The notes beneath the pieces were generated by a model that was not told the DNA's origin, did no database searches, and saw nothing but the letters and a program-made list of their open reading frames with translations. 64,000 nt of DNA, from the NCBI RefSeq assembly GCF_009380165.1, contig NZ_WHUF01000008.1, forward strand, positions 62,001 through 126,000, written 5' to 3'. Shown here in pieces: positions 8,714 to 16,821 of this stretch (the stretch's first letter is position 1; each line of letters opens with the position of its first letter). The translations under genes were made by a program, and so were the position numbers. This DNA comes from Rugamonas rivuli. GTDB lineage: Bacteria > Pseudomonadota > Gammaproteobacteria > Burkholderiales > Burkholderiaceae_D.

Positions 8714-9280
8714 TTAGTTTTTGGCGTTGGTCTCGACCCAGGCGCCGAAGGTGTTCATGAACTTTTGCAGGAATTCGCGGGTGCTGTCGTTGTTCAGTTT
8801 GCGGTCGTCGCCGAGCAGCTTGGCGGCGCCGCCGATATAGGCTTCCGGTTGCTGCAGCAGCGGCATGTCGAGGAACACCATCGACTGGCGCAGATGGTGG
8901 TTGGAGCCGAAGCCGCCGGTGGCGCCCGGCGACACGCTGACGATGGCGGCCGGCTTGCCGCTCCAGATGCTGCTGCCGTAAGGGCGGGAGCCGACGTCGA
9001 TGGCGTTCTTCAGCGGCGCCGGCACCGAGCGGTTGTATTCCGGCGTGACGAACAGCACGGCTTGCGCATCCTGCATGCGCTGGCGGAAGTGGGTCCAGGT
9101 TTGCGGCGCGGTGGCGCCGTTCTCTTCCAGGTCCTGGTTGTACAGCGGCAGTTCGCCGATCTCGACGATCTCCAGCTGCAAAGACGGCGGCGCCAGCGCG
9201 ATCAACTCGTGGGCGAACTTGCGGTTCAGCGAATCCTTGCGCAGACTGCCGATCACTACAGCGACTTTTTTCGCGGCCAT
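8714..9280 (-). CDS. NADPH-dependent FMN reductase (ChrR/quinone reductase type)
   Basis: A 188-residue flavodoxin-like protein. GSLRKDSLNRKF near the N-terminus is the FMN phosphate-binding loop and FVTPEYNRSVPAPLKNAIDV is the family signature. These soluble enzymes use NAD(P)H to reduce FMN, quinones or chromate. The start is fixed by CAGGAGATGTC before the ATG at 9280. A terminator for the upstream S46 gene separates it from that gene, so it is probably transcribed alone. Confidence 0.9.
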   Translation of the reverse strand: MAAKKVAVVIGSLRKDSLNRKFAHELIALAPPSLQLEIVEIGELPLYNQDLEENGATAPQTWTHFRQRMQDAQAVLFVTPEYNRSVPAPLKNAIDVGSRPYGSSIWSGKPAAIVSVSPGATGGFGSNHHLRQSMVFLDMPLLQQPEAYIGGAAKLLGDDRKLNNDSTREFLQKFMNTFGAWVETNAKN

Positions 9281-9329
9281 GACATCTCCTGAAGAAGGTT
9301 GAGGAACCCTTAATGTAACCGATCCATAA

Positions 9330-9361
9330 AAAAACCACGCCGCGTTGCCGGGGCGTGGTTT
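9330..9361 (-). terminator. Intrinsic terminator after the S46 peptidase gene
   Basis: AAACCACGCC at 9332-9341 pairs with GGCGTGGTTT at 9352-9361 around a ten-base loop. Read on the minus strand the hairpin is followed by a run of T, and it lies 21 bases beyond the S46 stop at 9383. Confidence 0.85.
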
Positions 9362-9382
9362 CGAGGGTGAGGTGGAGACGGC

Positions 9383-11536
9383 TTATTCCGCGTTCATTTC
9401 TTTCAGCAGGTTGTCGGCGTGGTCCACGTGTTTCATGTTCCACAGGATGTAGCGCAGGTCGACCTGGATGTCGCGGGTGTTGGCTTTGTTGAAGTCCCAG
9501 TCCGAGATGATCGAATCGAGCGTGCCGTCGAAGGCCAGGCCGATCCACTCGCCCTTGGCGTTCAGCGCGGCCGAGCCGGAGTTGCCGCCGGTGATGTCCA
9601 GCGTGGCCAGGTAGGCCAGCGGCACCGATTTCAGTTTCGGATCGAAGTACTTGCCGAAGTCCTTGGCCTTGATCGCTGCCAGCTGGGCTTTCGGTGCGTT
9701 GAACTCGCCTTCGCCGGTGGCTTTGGCAACCACGCCTTCCACGGTGGTGAAGGCTTTCCAGGTGGTGCCGTCGGCGCCGTGGTCGCGGCCGGCGATCTGG
9801 CCGAAGGTCACGCGCAGCGTGCCGTTGGCGTCAGGGTAGACGGCCTGGCCTTTGCTCTGCATGAAGGCGATCTTGGCTTTCATGTAGTTGGCGTAAGCCT
9901 GTTGCAGCTTGCCGCCCAGCTCTTCCTCTTCCGCTTCTTCCTTCATGCCCGGCTCGTACAGGGCCACGGCCGCCTTGATGAAGGCGTCGTTGCTGGCCTT
10001 GAACTCGGCCGGGGTCTTGCCGATCCAGCTGCTGCGCTCGGCGGCGTCGCCCAGCTTGCTGCCGGCGTACATCACGTCCAGCGCGGCTTGCAGGTCGGCC
10101 TTGTTCATGCCGTCCTTGATGCCGATGACGGCGTCGAACTCGGCGTTGCGCTGGGCTGCCGGCAGGGCGGCGTACTTGGTCAGGCTGTTCATCACCAGCG
10201 CCTTGTCGACCTTTTCATCGTAGTTGCGCACCAGGGCGGCGACCGACGATTTGATGCGCGGCACGTCGCGGACCTGGAAGCCGGCCTTGCGTTCGGCGTC
10301 AGGCTTGGTGTTTTCGATGGCCAGGCGGTACAAGGTGCGCGCGGTGTTCAGCAGGCGTGGCTTGGACGAGGACAGGAAGTAGTCGCGCTTGGTTTCGGCG
10401 TCGCGCTGGGCGATCAGTTTTTCCACCAGTTCGATGTCGGCTGCGTACTCGGCCTTGCGGGCCGGGGTGGCGTTGATCCAGGTCTTCAGCGCTTCGTGCT
10501 CGGCGGTTTTACGCTTGAGCATGTCGCTGCCGGCGTAGGAGTCCAGCATGCCCTGGCGGTTCTTGTAGTAGTTGTTGATGCTGGCCACTTGCGACGCGTA
10601 TTTCAGCGCGGTGTCCTTGTTGTCCTTGGTGGTGTCGGCGATGGTCGCCAGGCTCTCGGCCGAGGTCTTCACGAACGTTGGGTAGCTCCAGTCGAAGGTG
10701 TACGACACTTCCGACGGCAGGCGGTGGCGGTTGGTGCGGCCTGGGTAGCCCAGTACCATGACGAAGTCGCCTTCCTTGCTGCCTTCCTTGGCCAGTTTCA
10801 GGAAGTGCTGCGGCAGGTAAGGGACGTTGTCCTTGCTGAAGTCGGCGGCCTTGCCGTCCTTGCTGACGTAGGCGCGGTAGAAGCCGTAGTCGCCGGTGTG
10901 GCGCGGCCACATCCAGTTGTCGGTGTCGCCGCCGAATTTGCCGACGCCGGCCGGTGGCGCGTGCACCAGGCGCACGTCGCGGATTTCCAGTTGCTTGATC
11001 AGGTAGTACTCCAGGCCGCCGTAGTAGGATGACACGGTGCAGCGGTGGCCTTCGTCTTTTTCGCACTCGGCCTGGATGGATTTCTGGTTCTTCTCGATGG
11101 CGTCGCTGCGTTTCTTGCCGCTCAGTTTGGCGACATCGGCGGTGACGACTTGCTTGCTGACGTTGGTGACGGCCTTGGTCACGAAGATGCGGCTGCCCGG
11201 GGCGGCCGGCAGTTCTTCGCCGAAGTTATGGGCCAGGAAGCCGTTGGCCAGCAGGTCGCGTTCCGGCGTGGAGTTGTGCGCCACGCTGCCGTACACGCAG
11301 TGGTGGTTGGTGGCGACCAGGCCTTGCGGCGAGACGAACGATGCCGAGCAACCGCCCAGGCTGACGATGGCGCCCATCGGGAACTCGGTCAGTTTGGTCA
11401 GGTTGGCTGGGTCCAGCTTCAGGCCGGCGGCTTTCAGTTGCTTGGCTACTTGTGGCAGCTGTTGCGGCATCCACATGCCTTCATCGGCTTGGGCTGCGGT
11501 GCTCAGGATGGCGAGCGCGATCAGTGTCTTATGCAT
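9383..11536 (-). CDS. S46-family dipeptidyl-peptidase (DPP7/DPP11 type)
   Basis: From the ATG at 11536 the product is 717 residues, the normal length of this family. Upstream in-frame codons run into the repeat region and are unlikely to be used. It has a short signal peptide (MHKTLIALAILSTAAQA, cleavage before DEG). The catalytic His is in ATNHHCVYG, the Asp in GGDTDNWMWPRHTGDY and the Ser in DITGGNSGSAALNA. S46 enzymes are periplasmic or surface serine peptidases that remove dipeptides from oligopeptides. I cannot decide between hydrophobic (DPP7) and acidic (DPP11) preference by eye. It is followed by its own terminator. Confidence 0.92.
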   Translation of the reverse strand: MHKTLIALAILSTAAQADEGMWMPQQLPQVAKQLKAAGLKLDPANLTKLTEFPMGAIVSLGGCSASFVSPQGLVATNHHCVYGSVAHNSTPERDLLANGFLAHNFGEELPAAPGSRIFVTKAVTNVSKQVVTADVAKLSGKKRSDAIEKNQKSIQAECEKDEGHRCTVSSYYGGLEYYLIKQLEIRDVRLVHAPPAGVGKFGGDTDNWMWPRHTGDYGFYRAYVSKDGKAADFSKDNVPYLPQHFLKLAKEGSKEGDFVMVLGYPGRTNRHRLPSEVSYTFDWSYPTFVKTSAESLATIADTTKDNKDTALKYASQVASINNYYKNRQGMLDSYAGSDMLKRKTAEHEALKTWINATPARKAEYAADIELVEKLIAQRDAETKRDYFLSSSKPRLLNTARTLYRLAIENTKPDAERKAGFQVRDVPRIKSSVAALVRNYDEKVDKALVMNSLTKYAALPAAQRNAEFDAVIGIKDGMNKADLQAALDVMYAGSKLGDAAERSSWIGKTPAEFKASNDAFIKAAVALYEPGMKEEAEEEELGGKLQQAYANYMKAKIAFMQSKGQAVYPDANGTLRVTFGQIAGRDHGADGTTWKAFTTVEGVVAKATGEGEFNAPKAQLAAIKAKDFGKYFDPKLKSVPLAYLATLDITGGNSGSAALNAKGEWIGLAFDGTLDSIISDWDFNKANTRDIQVDLRYILWNMKHVDHADNLLKEMNAE

Positions 11537-11611
11537 TTTTGTCGTTGTTGAAGTGGTGGGAAAGGGAACAACGACGGGAGTATAACGAAAAACCGGGGAC
11601 AGTCGAACAAC

Positions 11612-11689
11612 GTCGTTCCCGCGAAAGCGGGAATCCATACAACGCCTGAGTGGTGGCTCAGCATGGATTCCCGCCTGCGCGGGAATGAC
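11612..11689. repeat. REPIN-like inverted pair of GC-rich palindromes
   Basis: Two 27-base copies of one palindromic unit stand in opposite orientation at 11612-11638 and 11663-11689. When one is reverse-complemented they agree at 24 of 27 positions. Each unit contains its own small hairpin around the core TTCCCGCG/CGGGAA. The 24-base spacer contains a third hairpin (CTGAG at 11646-11650, CTCAG at 11657-11661). The element lies eight bases beyond the stop of the YceI gene and in front of the S46 gene. Paired REP units of this shape are mobilised in trans by RAYT transposases in other bacteria; no such gene is in the window. Confidence 0.8.
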
Positions 11690-11696
11690 TACGGGA

Positions 11697-12263
11697 TCAG
11701 TCGGCTTTGATGGCTTCGATCTGGATCGCCAGTTTGACTTCCGGCGCGAAGGCCGGGGTGCCGTAGTTCAGGCCGAAATCGGTGCGCTTGAACTCGGCCA
11801 CGGCGTTGGCGCCGCACACTTCACGCTTGTAGCGCGGGTGCATGATGCAGTTGAACTTGTCCACCTTCAGCGCCACCGGCTTGGTCACGCCCAGCAGGGT
11901 CAGCTCGCCGTCGACGCCGACCAGCTTGTCGCCCTCGAACTTGAACGACTTGCTCTTGTAGGTGATGGTCGGGAATTTCTCGACGTTGAACATGTCGGCC
12001 GTCTTGGCGTGGCTGTTCATCTTGTCCATGCCGAAGTCGATCGAGTCGGCGGCGATGGCGATGTCCAGCGCGCCGGTCTTGGCGCTGCGGTCCATGGTCA
12101 CGGTGCCGCTGGTCTTGTCGAACTTGCCGCGCCATACCGACAGGCCCATGTGGTCGGCCTCGAAGCTCGGGTAGGTGTGGGTCGGGTCGATGTTGTAGGT
12201 GGCGGCGATGGCCGACGAGGCCGAGGCGGCCAGCAGCGTGGCGATCAGGATCTGGAATTTCAT
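11697..12263 (-). CDS. YceI-family periplasmic protein (first copy from the left)
   Basis: A 188-residue secreted protein with a clear signal peptide (MKFQILIATLLAASASSAIA, cut before ATYNID). The start of the mature chain (YNIDPTHTYPSFEADHMGLS) and the FPTITYKSKSFKFEGDK segment are typical of the YceI lipocalin-like barrel, which in known members binds isoprenoid lipids such as polyprenyl pyrophosphate or ubiquinone. It is third in a likely operon with cytochrome b561 and another YceI protein. This arrangement suggests a role in periplasmic quinone handling, but that is inference. Confidence 0.9.
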   Translation of the reverse strand: MKFQILIATLLAASASSAIAATYNIDPTHTYPSFEADHMGLSVWRGKFDKTSGTVTMDRSAKTGALDIAIAADSIDFGMDKMNSHAKTADMFNVEKFPTITYKSKSFKFEGDKLVGVDGELTLLGVTKPVALKVDKFNCIMHPRYKREVCGANAVAEFKRTDFGLNYGTPAFAPEVKLAIQIEAIKAD

Positions 12264-12286
12264 GCGCTTGTGTCTCCTTGGTTGAA

Positions 12287-12841
12287 TTATTGGCCTGCGA
12301 CGACGTGGAACTTGATCGTCACTTCATCGGCGACCATGCCGGTGTCTTTCCACTCGCCTTCGCCGATGTTGTAGGCCAGGCGTTTGATCGGCAGCGCGCC
12401 TTCAAACACTTGCTTGCCGCCGTCGGCCTTGACCGTCAGCGGGAAGGTGATGTCGGCGGTCTTGCCCTTGATGGTCAGCTTGCCGGTGACGTTGAGCTTG
12501 CCGGCGCTGGCGCTCTTGATCGACGACGAGACGAAGGTGGCTTTCGGGAACTGGGCCGAGTTGAACCATTCCTTCTTCGCTACTTCCTTGTTCATGTCGG
12601 CGTCGCCGACGTCCAGGCTGGCGGTTTCCACTTCAACCGTGGCCTTGGAGGCGTCCGGCTTGGCCGCGTCGTAGTCGATGGCGACGGTGTATTTCTTGAA
12701 CTTGGATTCGACCGGCACGTTCATCTGCTTGAACACGGCGGACACGGTGGACTTGGCCGGATCGGTCTTCAGGGCGGCGGCGCTGGCGGCCAGGGCAACA
12801 CCCATCAACGAGACGAGGGCGAGTTTTTTCATGGTTTTCAT
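12287..12841 (-). CDS. YceI-family periplasmic protein (second copy)
   Basis: A 184-residue protein with a signal peptide (MKTMKKLALVSLMGVALAAS, cut near AAA-LKT) and the YceI pattern: STVSAVFKQMNVPVESKF, then EWFNSAQFPKATFVSSSI, then GKLTIKGKTADITFPLTV. It is only distantly similar to its neighbour at 11697, so the two are old paralogues rather than a recent duplication. It lies 24 bases downstream of the cytochrome b561 gene and 23 bases upstream of the other copy. Confidence 0.9.
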   Translation of the reverse strand: MKTMKKLALVSLMGVALAASAAALKTDPAKSTVSAVFKQMNVPVESKFKKYTVAIDYDAAKPDASKATVEVETASLDVGDADMNKEVAKKEWFNSAQFPKATFVSSSIKSASAGKLNVTGKLTIKGKTADITFPLTVKADGGKQVFEGALPIKRLAYNIGEGEWKDTGMVADEVTIKFHVVAGQ

Positions 12842-12865
12842 AGTGGCTCCGGTGATGTGAGGGGA

Positions 12866-13390
12866 TTACGGCAGCATGCGTTTGAGCGTGGCGTCGCGGT
12901 CGACAAAGTGATGCTTGAGTGCGGCGAGTGCGTGGGCCACTACGGCGGCGGCCATCGTCATGGTCAGAACATAGTGAACGGTTTTTAAGATCGGCTTAAG
13001 TTCGGCGTTCGGCTCGATGATGGCCGGCAGCTGGAACAGGCCCAGGTACACCACCGGCACGCCGGCCGCATACGTGTACAAGTAGCCGGAAACCGGCACC
13101 GCGAAGATGAAGAAGTACAGCAGGTAGTGCATGCCGTCGGCCACCTTGTGCTGCCAGGCCGGAATGCTGGCCAGCGGCGGTGGCGGTTGATTGGCCTTGC
13201 GCCACAGCAGGCGGATGGCGGCCACGCCCAGCACCGTCACGCCCAGCCATTTGTGCCAGGAATAGTATTTGAGCTTGGTCGGCGTGATGCCGTGGATGTC
13301 CACCATGGTCAGGCCGAGGAAGAAGGCGGCGATGATCAGCAGGGCGGTCAGCCAGTGCAGCAACATTGCCGTTTTGGTATAGCGTTGCAT
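12866..13390 (-). CDS. Cytochrome b561 family protein
   Basis: From the ATG at 13390, which has CTGGAG ten bases upstream, the product is 174 residues (MQRYTKTAMLLHWLTALLII...). It has four membrane helices with conserved His residues: H13 in LLHWL, the YYSWHKW His, the MHYLLYF His and the VVAHALAALKHHF His pair. These are the usual axial ligands for two b-type haems. Bacterial b561 proteins move electrons from the quinone pool to periplasmic acceptors or superoxide. First gene of the b561-YceI-YceI set. Confidence 0.9.
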   Translation of the reverse strand: MQRYTKTAMLLHWLTALLIIAAFFLGLTMVDIHGITPTKLKYYSWHKWLGVTVLGVAAIRLLWRKANQPPPPLASIPAWQHKVADGMHYLLYFFIFAVPVSGYLYTYAAGVPVVYLGLFQLPAIIEPNAELKPILKTVHYVLTMTMAAAVVAHALAALKHHFVDRDATLKRMLP

Positions 13391-13463
13391 AAGCTTGAAC
13401 TCCAGAAAATAGTACGTGTTAGGACTAATATACCAAAGAAATGCAATGCGTGCTGGACGGGAA

Positions 13464-13498
13464 TAAAAAAGCCCCCGCGACAAATGTCTGCGGGGGCT
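13464..13498 (-). terminator. Intrinsic terminator of purB
   Basis: AGCCCCCGC at 13470-13478 pairs with GCGGGGGCT at 13490-13498. On the minus strand the stem is followed by TTTTTTATTC, 27 bases after the purB stop. Confidence 0.85.
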
Positions 13499-13524
13499 AG
13501 TGTAAAACAGTTTAGCGGGTTTGC

Positions 13525-14901
13525 TTAGATGGCTTTAGCCAGATCCGTCGCGATGCCGATATAGTTGGCCGGGGTCATGGCCAGCAGCAGGTCTTTGGCT
13601 TCCTGCGGAATCGCCAGGCCGGTGATGAAGTCGCGCAGCGCGTCTTTCGAGATGCCCTTGCCGCGGGTCAGCTCTTTCAGCTGCTCATACGGGTTCTCGA
13701 TGCCGTAGCGGCGCATCACGGTCTGCACCGGCTCGGCCAGCACTTCCCAGTTGGCGTCCAGGTCGGCTGCCAGGCGGGCGTGGTTCACTTCCAGCTTGTT
13801 CAGGCCGCGCAGGCAGCTGTCGTAGGCCAGCAGCGTGTAGCCCAGGCCGACGCCGATGTTGCGCAGCACGGTCGAATCGGTCAGGTCGCGCTGCATGCGC
13901 GAGACTGGCAGTTTTTCGGACAGGTGCTTGAGCACGGCGTTGGCCAGGCCCAGGTTGCCTTCCGAGTTTTCGAAGTCGATCGGGTTGACCTTGTGCGGCA
14001 TGGTCGACGAACCGATTTCGCCGGCCTTGGTCTTCTGCTTGAAGTAGCCCAGCGAGACGTAGCTCCAGATGTCGCGGTTCAGGTCCAGCAGGATGGTGTT
14101 GACGCGGGCGAAGGCGTCGAACAGTTCGGCCATGTAGTCGTGCGGTTCGATCTGGATGGTGTACGGGTTGAACACCAGGCCCAGGCGCTGCTCGATCACG
14201 TTCTTGGAGAAGTTGGCCCAGTCAAACGACGGGTAGGCCGACAGGTGGGCGTTGTAGTTGCCGACCGCGCCATTCATCTTGCCGAGGATCTCGACCTGCT
14301 CGATGCGCTTGATGGCGCGCTGCAGACGGGCGACGACGTTGGCCATTTCCTTGCCCAGGGTGGTCGGGCTGGCGGTCTGGCCGTGGGTGCGCGACAGCAT
14401 CGGCACGTCGGCGTTGTCGATGGCGATTTCCTTCAGGCGGGCGATGACCTTGGTCAGCGACGGCAGCATGACGCTGTCGCGGGCCGCTTTCAGCATCATG
14501 CCGTGCGAGGTGTTGTTGATGTCTTCCGAGGTGCAGGCGAAGTGGATGAACTCCGACGCGGCCACCAGTTCCGGCACATCCTTGACCTGCTCCTTGAGCC
14601 AGTACTCCACGGCCTTGACGTCGTGGTTGGTGACGGCTTCGATTTCCTTGATGCGGGCGGCGTCCTGCTCGGTGAATTCGTTGGCGATCTTGTCCAGCAG
14701 GGCGGTGCCGGCGGCCGAGAATGGCTTGATTTCAGCGAAACCGGCCAGCGACAGCGCTTGCAGCCAGGAGATTTCTACTTTGACGCGGTGGTGCATGAAG
14801 CCCGATTCGGACAGGATAGGACGCAGCAGGTCGGTTTTACCGGCGTAGCGGCCGTCCAGCGGCGACAGCGCCGACAGCGTGGAGTAAGGAGTAGTGGTCA
14901 T
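13525..14901 (-). CDS. purB: Adenylosuccinate lyase
   Basis: From the ATG at 14901 (MTTTPYSTLSALSPLDGRYA) the product is 458 residues, matching the usual proteobacterial length. It splits SAICAR to AICAR and adenylosuccinate to AMP, both with release of fumarate, in purine synthesis. The fumarase/aspartase superfamily signature GSSTMPHKVNPIDFENSEG is present, as is the TSEDINN segment and the SRTHGQTASPTTLGKE region that carries the catalytic His. The enzyme is cytoplasmic. A terminator follows directly, so it is probably transcribed alone. Confidence 0.97.
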   Translation of the reverse strand: MTTTPYSTLSALSPLDGRYAGKTDLLRPILSESGFMHHRVKVEISWLQALSLAGFAEIKPFSAAGTALLDKIANEFTEQDAARIKEIEAVTNHDVKAVEYWLKEQVKDVPELVAASEFIHFACTSEDINNTSHGMMLKAARDSVMLPSLTKVIARLKEIAIDNADVPMLSRTHGQTASPTTLGKEMANVVARLQRAIKRIEQVEILGKMNGAVGNYNAHLSAYPSFDWANFSKNVIEQRLGLVFNPYTIQIEPHDYMAELFDAFARVNTILLDLNRDIWSYVSLGYFKQKTKAGEIGSSTMPHKVNPIDFENSEGNLGLANAVLKHLSEKLPVSRMQRDLTDSTVLRNIGVGLGYTLLAYDSCLRGLNKLEVNHARLAADLDANWEVLAEPVQTVMRRYGIENPYEQLKELTRGKGISKDALRDFITGLAIPQEAKDLLLAMTPANYIGIATDLAKAI

Positions 14902-14972
14902 GATGGGAAGGAAGGCAGGGTTAAAATTGCGCAAAGGTAGATTTTACCATTGGCCGGGCGCGAGGCCTCCGA

Positions 14973-14981
14973 TGTTATACT
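14973..14981 (+). promoter_or_regulatory. Extended -10 promoter for the GST gene
   Basis: TGTTATACT at 14973-14981 fits an extended -10 element (TG, one base, TATACT), 29 bases before the ATG at 15010. No good -35 box is seen at the usual distance, which is common for extended -10 promoters. Confidence 0.45.
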
Positions 14982-15009
14982 GTTGTCTGATCTTCCACTC
15001 TAAGCCTCT

Positions 15010-15618
15010 ATGAAACTCATCGGTTCCCTCGCCAGTCCTTATGTACGCAAAGTTCGTGTTGTTCTGGCGGAAAAGAAGCTTGATTACCAGTTTGAACTGG
15101 AAAATGTGTGGGCGCCGGACACCACCATCGACAAGCTGAACCCGCTGGGCAAAGTGCCTAGCCTGGTCATGGAAGACGGCAACGTCATGATCGATTCACG
15201 CGTCATGGTCGAGTACCTCGATACGCTGACGCCGGTATGCAAGCTGCTGCCGCCAAACGGCCGCGACCGCGCCGATATCAAGTGCTGGGAAGCGCTGGCC
15301 GACGGCATGCTGGACGCCGCCATCATCGTACGCCTGGAGCGCACCCAGCGTCCGCCTGAATTGCAGAGCGAGGCCTGGATGGCGCGCCAGATGCGCAAGG
15401 TGCACCTGGGCCTGGCTTCCTTGTCGGAGAAGCTGGGCGAGTCGGCCTATTGCGCCGGCATCCATTACTCGCTGGCCGACGTGGCCGTGGGTTGCACGCT
15501 GGGCTGGCTGTCGTTCCGCTTCCCGGAAATCACCTGGCGCGACGACCATCCCAACCTGGCGCGCCTGTTCGATAAATTGTCCGAGCGCCAGTCGTTCAAG
15601 GACACGGTTCCTCAGTAA
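15010..15618 (+). CDS. Glutathione S-transferase, YibF-like
   Basis: A 202-residue cytoplasmic protein with the thioredoxin-like N-terminal domain (MKLIGSLASPYVRKVRVVLA, putative glutathione-activating Ser near position 9) and an all-helical C-terminal domain. NPLGKVPSLVMEDG holds the cis-proline, and DSRVMVEYLD the gamma-glutamyl binding Asp-Ser. Length and overall pattern resemble E. coli YibF. The stop is followed after three bases by the LacI-type gene, so both are probably on one mRNA although their functions look unrelated. Confidence 0.9.
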   Translation: MKLIGSLASPYVRKVRVVLAEKKLDYQFELENVWAPDTTIDKLNPLGKVPSLVMEDGNVMIDSRVMVEYLDTLTPVCKLLPPNGRDRADIKCWEALADGMLDAAIIVRLERTQRPPELQSEAWMARQMRKVHLGLASLSEKLGESAYCAGIHYSLADVAVGCTLGWLSFRFPEITWRDDHPNLARLFDKLSERQSFKDTVPQ

Positions 15619-15621
15619 GCC

Positions 15622-16668
15622 ATGCCCAAGACCACGCCGCCCGACGCGGACAGTTCCGCCCAACAGCGGCGCCTGCAAATGGCCGACATCGCTCGGCTGG
15701 CCGGCGTGTCGACCTCGACGGTGTCGCGCGCGCTGGCGGGAAGCAAGCTGGTCAGTGAAGAGACGCGGGTGCGCATCATGGAGCTGGCCCGCTCGCTCAA
15801 GTACACCATCAACATCGGCGCGCAGAACCTGCGCATGAAGCAGAACCGCACCGTCGGCGTGGTGATCCCCTACGACTCGGCCACGCGCCAGCATTTGTCC
15901 GATCCCTTCTTCCTGTCGATGTTGGGCAGCCTGGCCGACGCGCTCACCGAGCTGGGTTTCGACATGCTGGTGTCGCGCGTGGATGCCGAGGAGCTGGACG
16001 CGGCCGCCGCGCCCTTCGATACGGGCCGCGTGATTGGCATCATCCTGATCGGCCAGTGGCGCCACCATGAACAACTGAACCAGCTGGCTGCGCGCCATGT
16101 GCCCATCGTGGTGTGGGGCGCGCAATTGCCGCAGCAGCTGTACTGCACCGTCGGCGGCGACAATGTGGCCGGCGGCGAGCTGGCCGGCGCGCACCTGATC
16201 GCGCAGGGCCGCAAGCACATCGCCTTCTTCGGCGATATCAACCTGCCCGAAGTGGGCCAGCGCTACGAAGGCCTGTGCCGCGCACTGCGGCAGGCCGGCA
16301 TGGCGGTCGATCCGGCTTTGCAGGTGTCGGTGTCCTTCCTGCCGGACGGCGGCAAGGAGGCGGTGCAGGAACTGCTGCGCCGCGGCCTGCCGTTCGACGC
16401 CGTGTTCGCCGGCAGCGACCTGATGGCCATGACCTCGATAAACACGCTGCGCCAGCGCGGCTACGATGTGCCGGGGCAGATCGCCGTGGTCGGCTACGAC
16501 GATATCGAACTGGCCGGCTACTTCCATCCGCCGCTGACCACCGTGCAGCAACCGATACGCGAGGCCGGCCGGGCGCTGGTGGCCCAGCTGCTGGAGCTGG
16601 TCGACGGCCGCCCGGCGCCTTCGCTGCAAATTCCTACCCAATTGATCGTCCGCAGCAGTTCTGTCTGA
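15622..16668 (+). CDS. LacI-family repressor of the sucrose locus
   Basis: A 348-residue regulator. The helix-turn-helix and hinge are seen at about residues 19-72 (MADIARLAGVSTSTVSRALA, then LKYTINIGAQNLRMKQ), followed by a periplasmic-binding-protein-like sugar domain (VGVVIPYD...IGYDD-type segment AVVGYDDIELAG...PPLTTVQQP). It should bind the two palindromes directly downstream and release them when sucrose or a breakdown product is present. The start ATG is three bases after the GST stop and has no clear ribosome site, so translation may be coupled. Its place ahead of receptor, hydrolase, kinase and transporter genes mirrors the Xanthomonas sux locus. Confidence 0.9.
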   Translation: MPKTTPPDADSSAQQRRLQMADIARLAGVSTSTVSRALAGSKLVSEETRVRIMELARSLKYTINIGAQNLRMKQNRTVGVVIPYDSATRQHLSDPFFLSMLGSLADALTELGFDMLVSRVDAEELDAAAAPFDTGRVIGIILIGQWRHHEQLNQLAARHVPIVVWGAQLPQQLYCTVGGDNVAGGELAGAHLIAQGRKHIAFFGDINLPEVGQRYEGLCRALRQAGMAVDPALQVSVSFLPDGGKEAVQELLRRGLPFDAVFAGSDLMAMTSINTLRQRGYDVPGQIAVVGYDDIELAGYFHPPLTTVQQPIREAGRALVAQLLELVDGRPAPSLQIPTQLIVRSSSV

Positions 16669-16671
16669 TTT

Positions 16672-16687
16672 ATGCAACCGATTGCAT
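16672..16687. promoter_or_regulatory. LacI-type operator 1 (sucrose locus)
   Basis: ATGCAACCGATTGCAT is a near-perfect palindrome with the central CG step typical of LacI-family sites. It starts four bases after the regulator's stop codon. The match to the second site 57 bases away supports it. Confidence 0.8.
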
Positions 16688-16728
16688 AAAGTCTATAGTA
16701 AGGCCTGTAAATATATTTTTGCAGAGTT

Positions 16729-16744
16729 ATGCAATCGATTGCAT
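16729..16744. promoter_or_regulatory. LacI-type operator 2 (sucrose locus)
   Basis: ATGCAATCGATTGCAT is a perfect 16-base palindrome differing from operator 1 at one base. The centres of the two sites are 57 bases apart and enclose an AT-rich stretch with a -10-like TATAGT at 16694-16699. Looping by a repressor tetramer across the promoter is plausible. Confidence 0.85.
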
Positions 16745-16821
16745 TAAATCGAAATCCGTTGAATAATGGCGTACCTGCTCAATAAAAGAGCAGATCAAAA
16801 CGACAATATCTGGAGACGACA

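Noticed and set aside
9383..11638. S46 protein starting at 11638 inside the REPIN-like repeat.
   Set aside because: The added residues come from repeat DNA and would block the clear signal peptide that begins at 11536.
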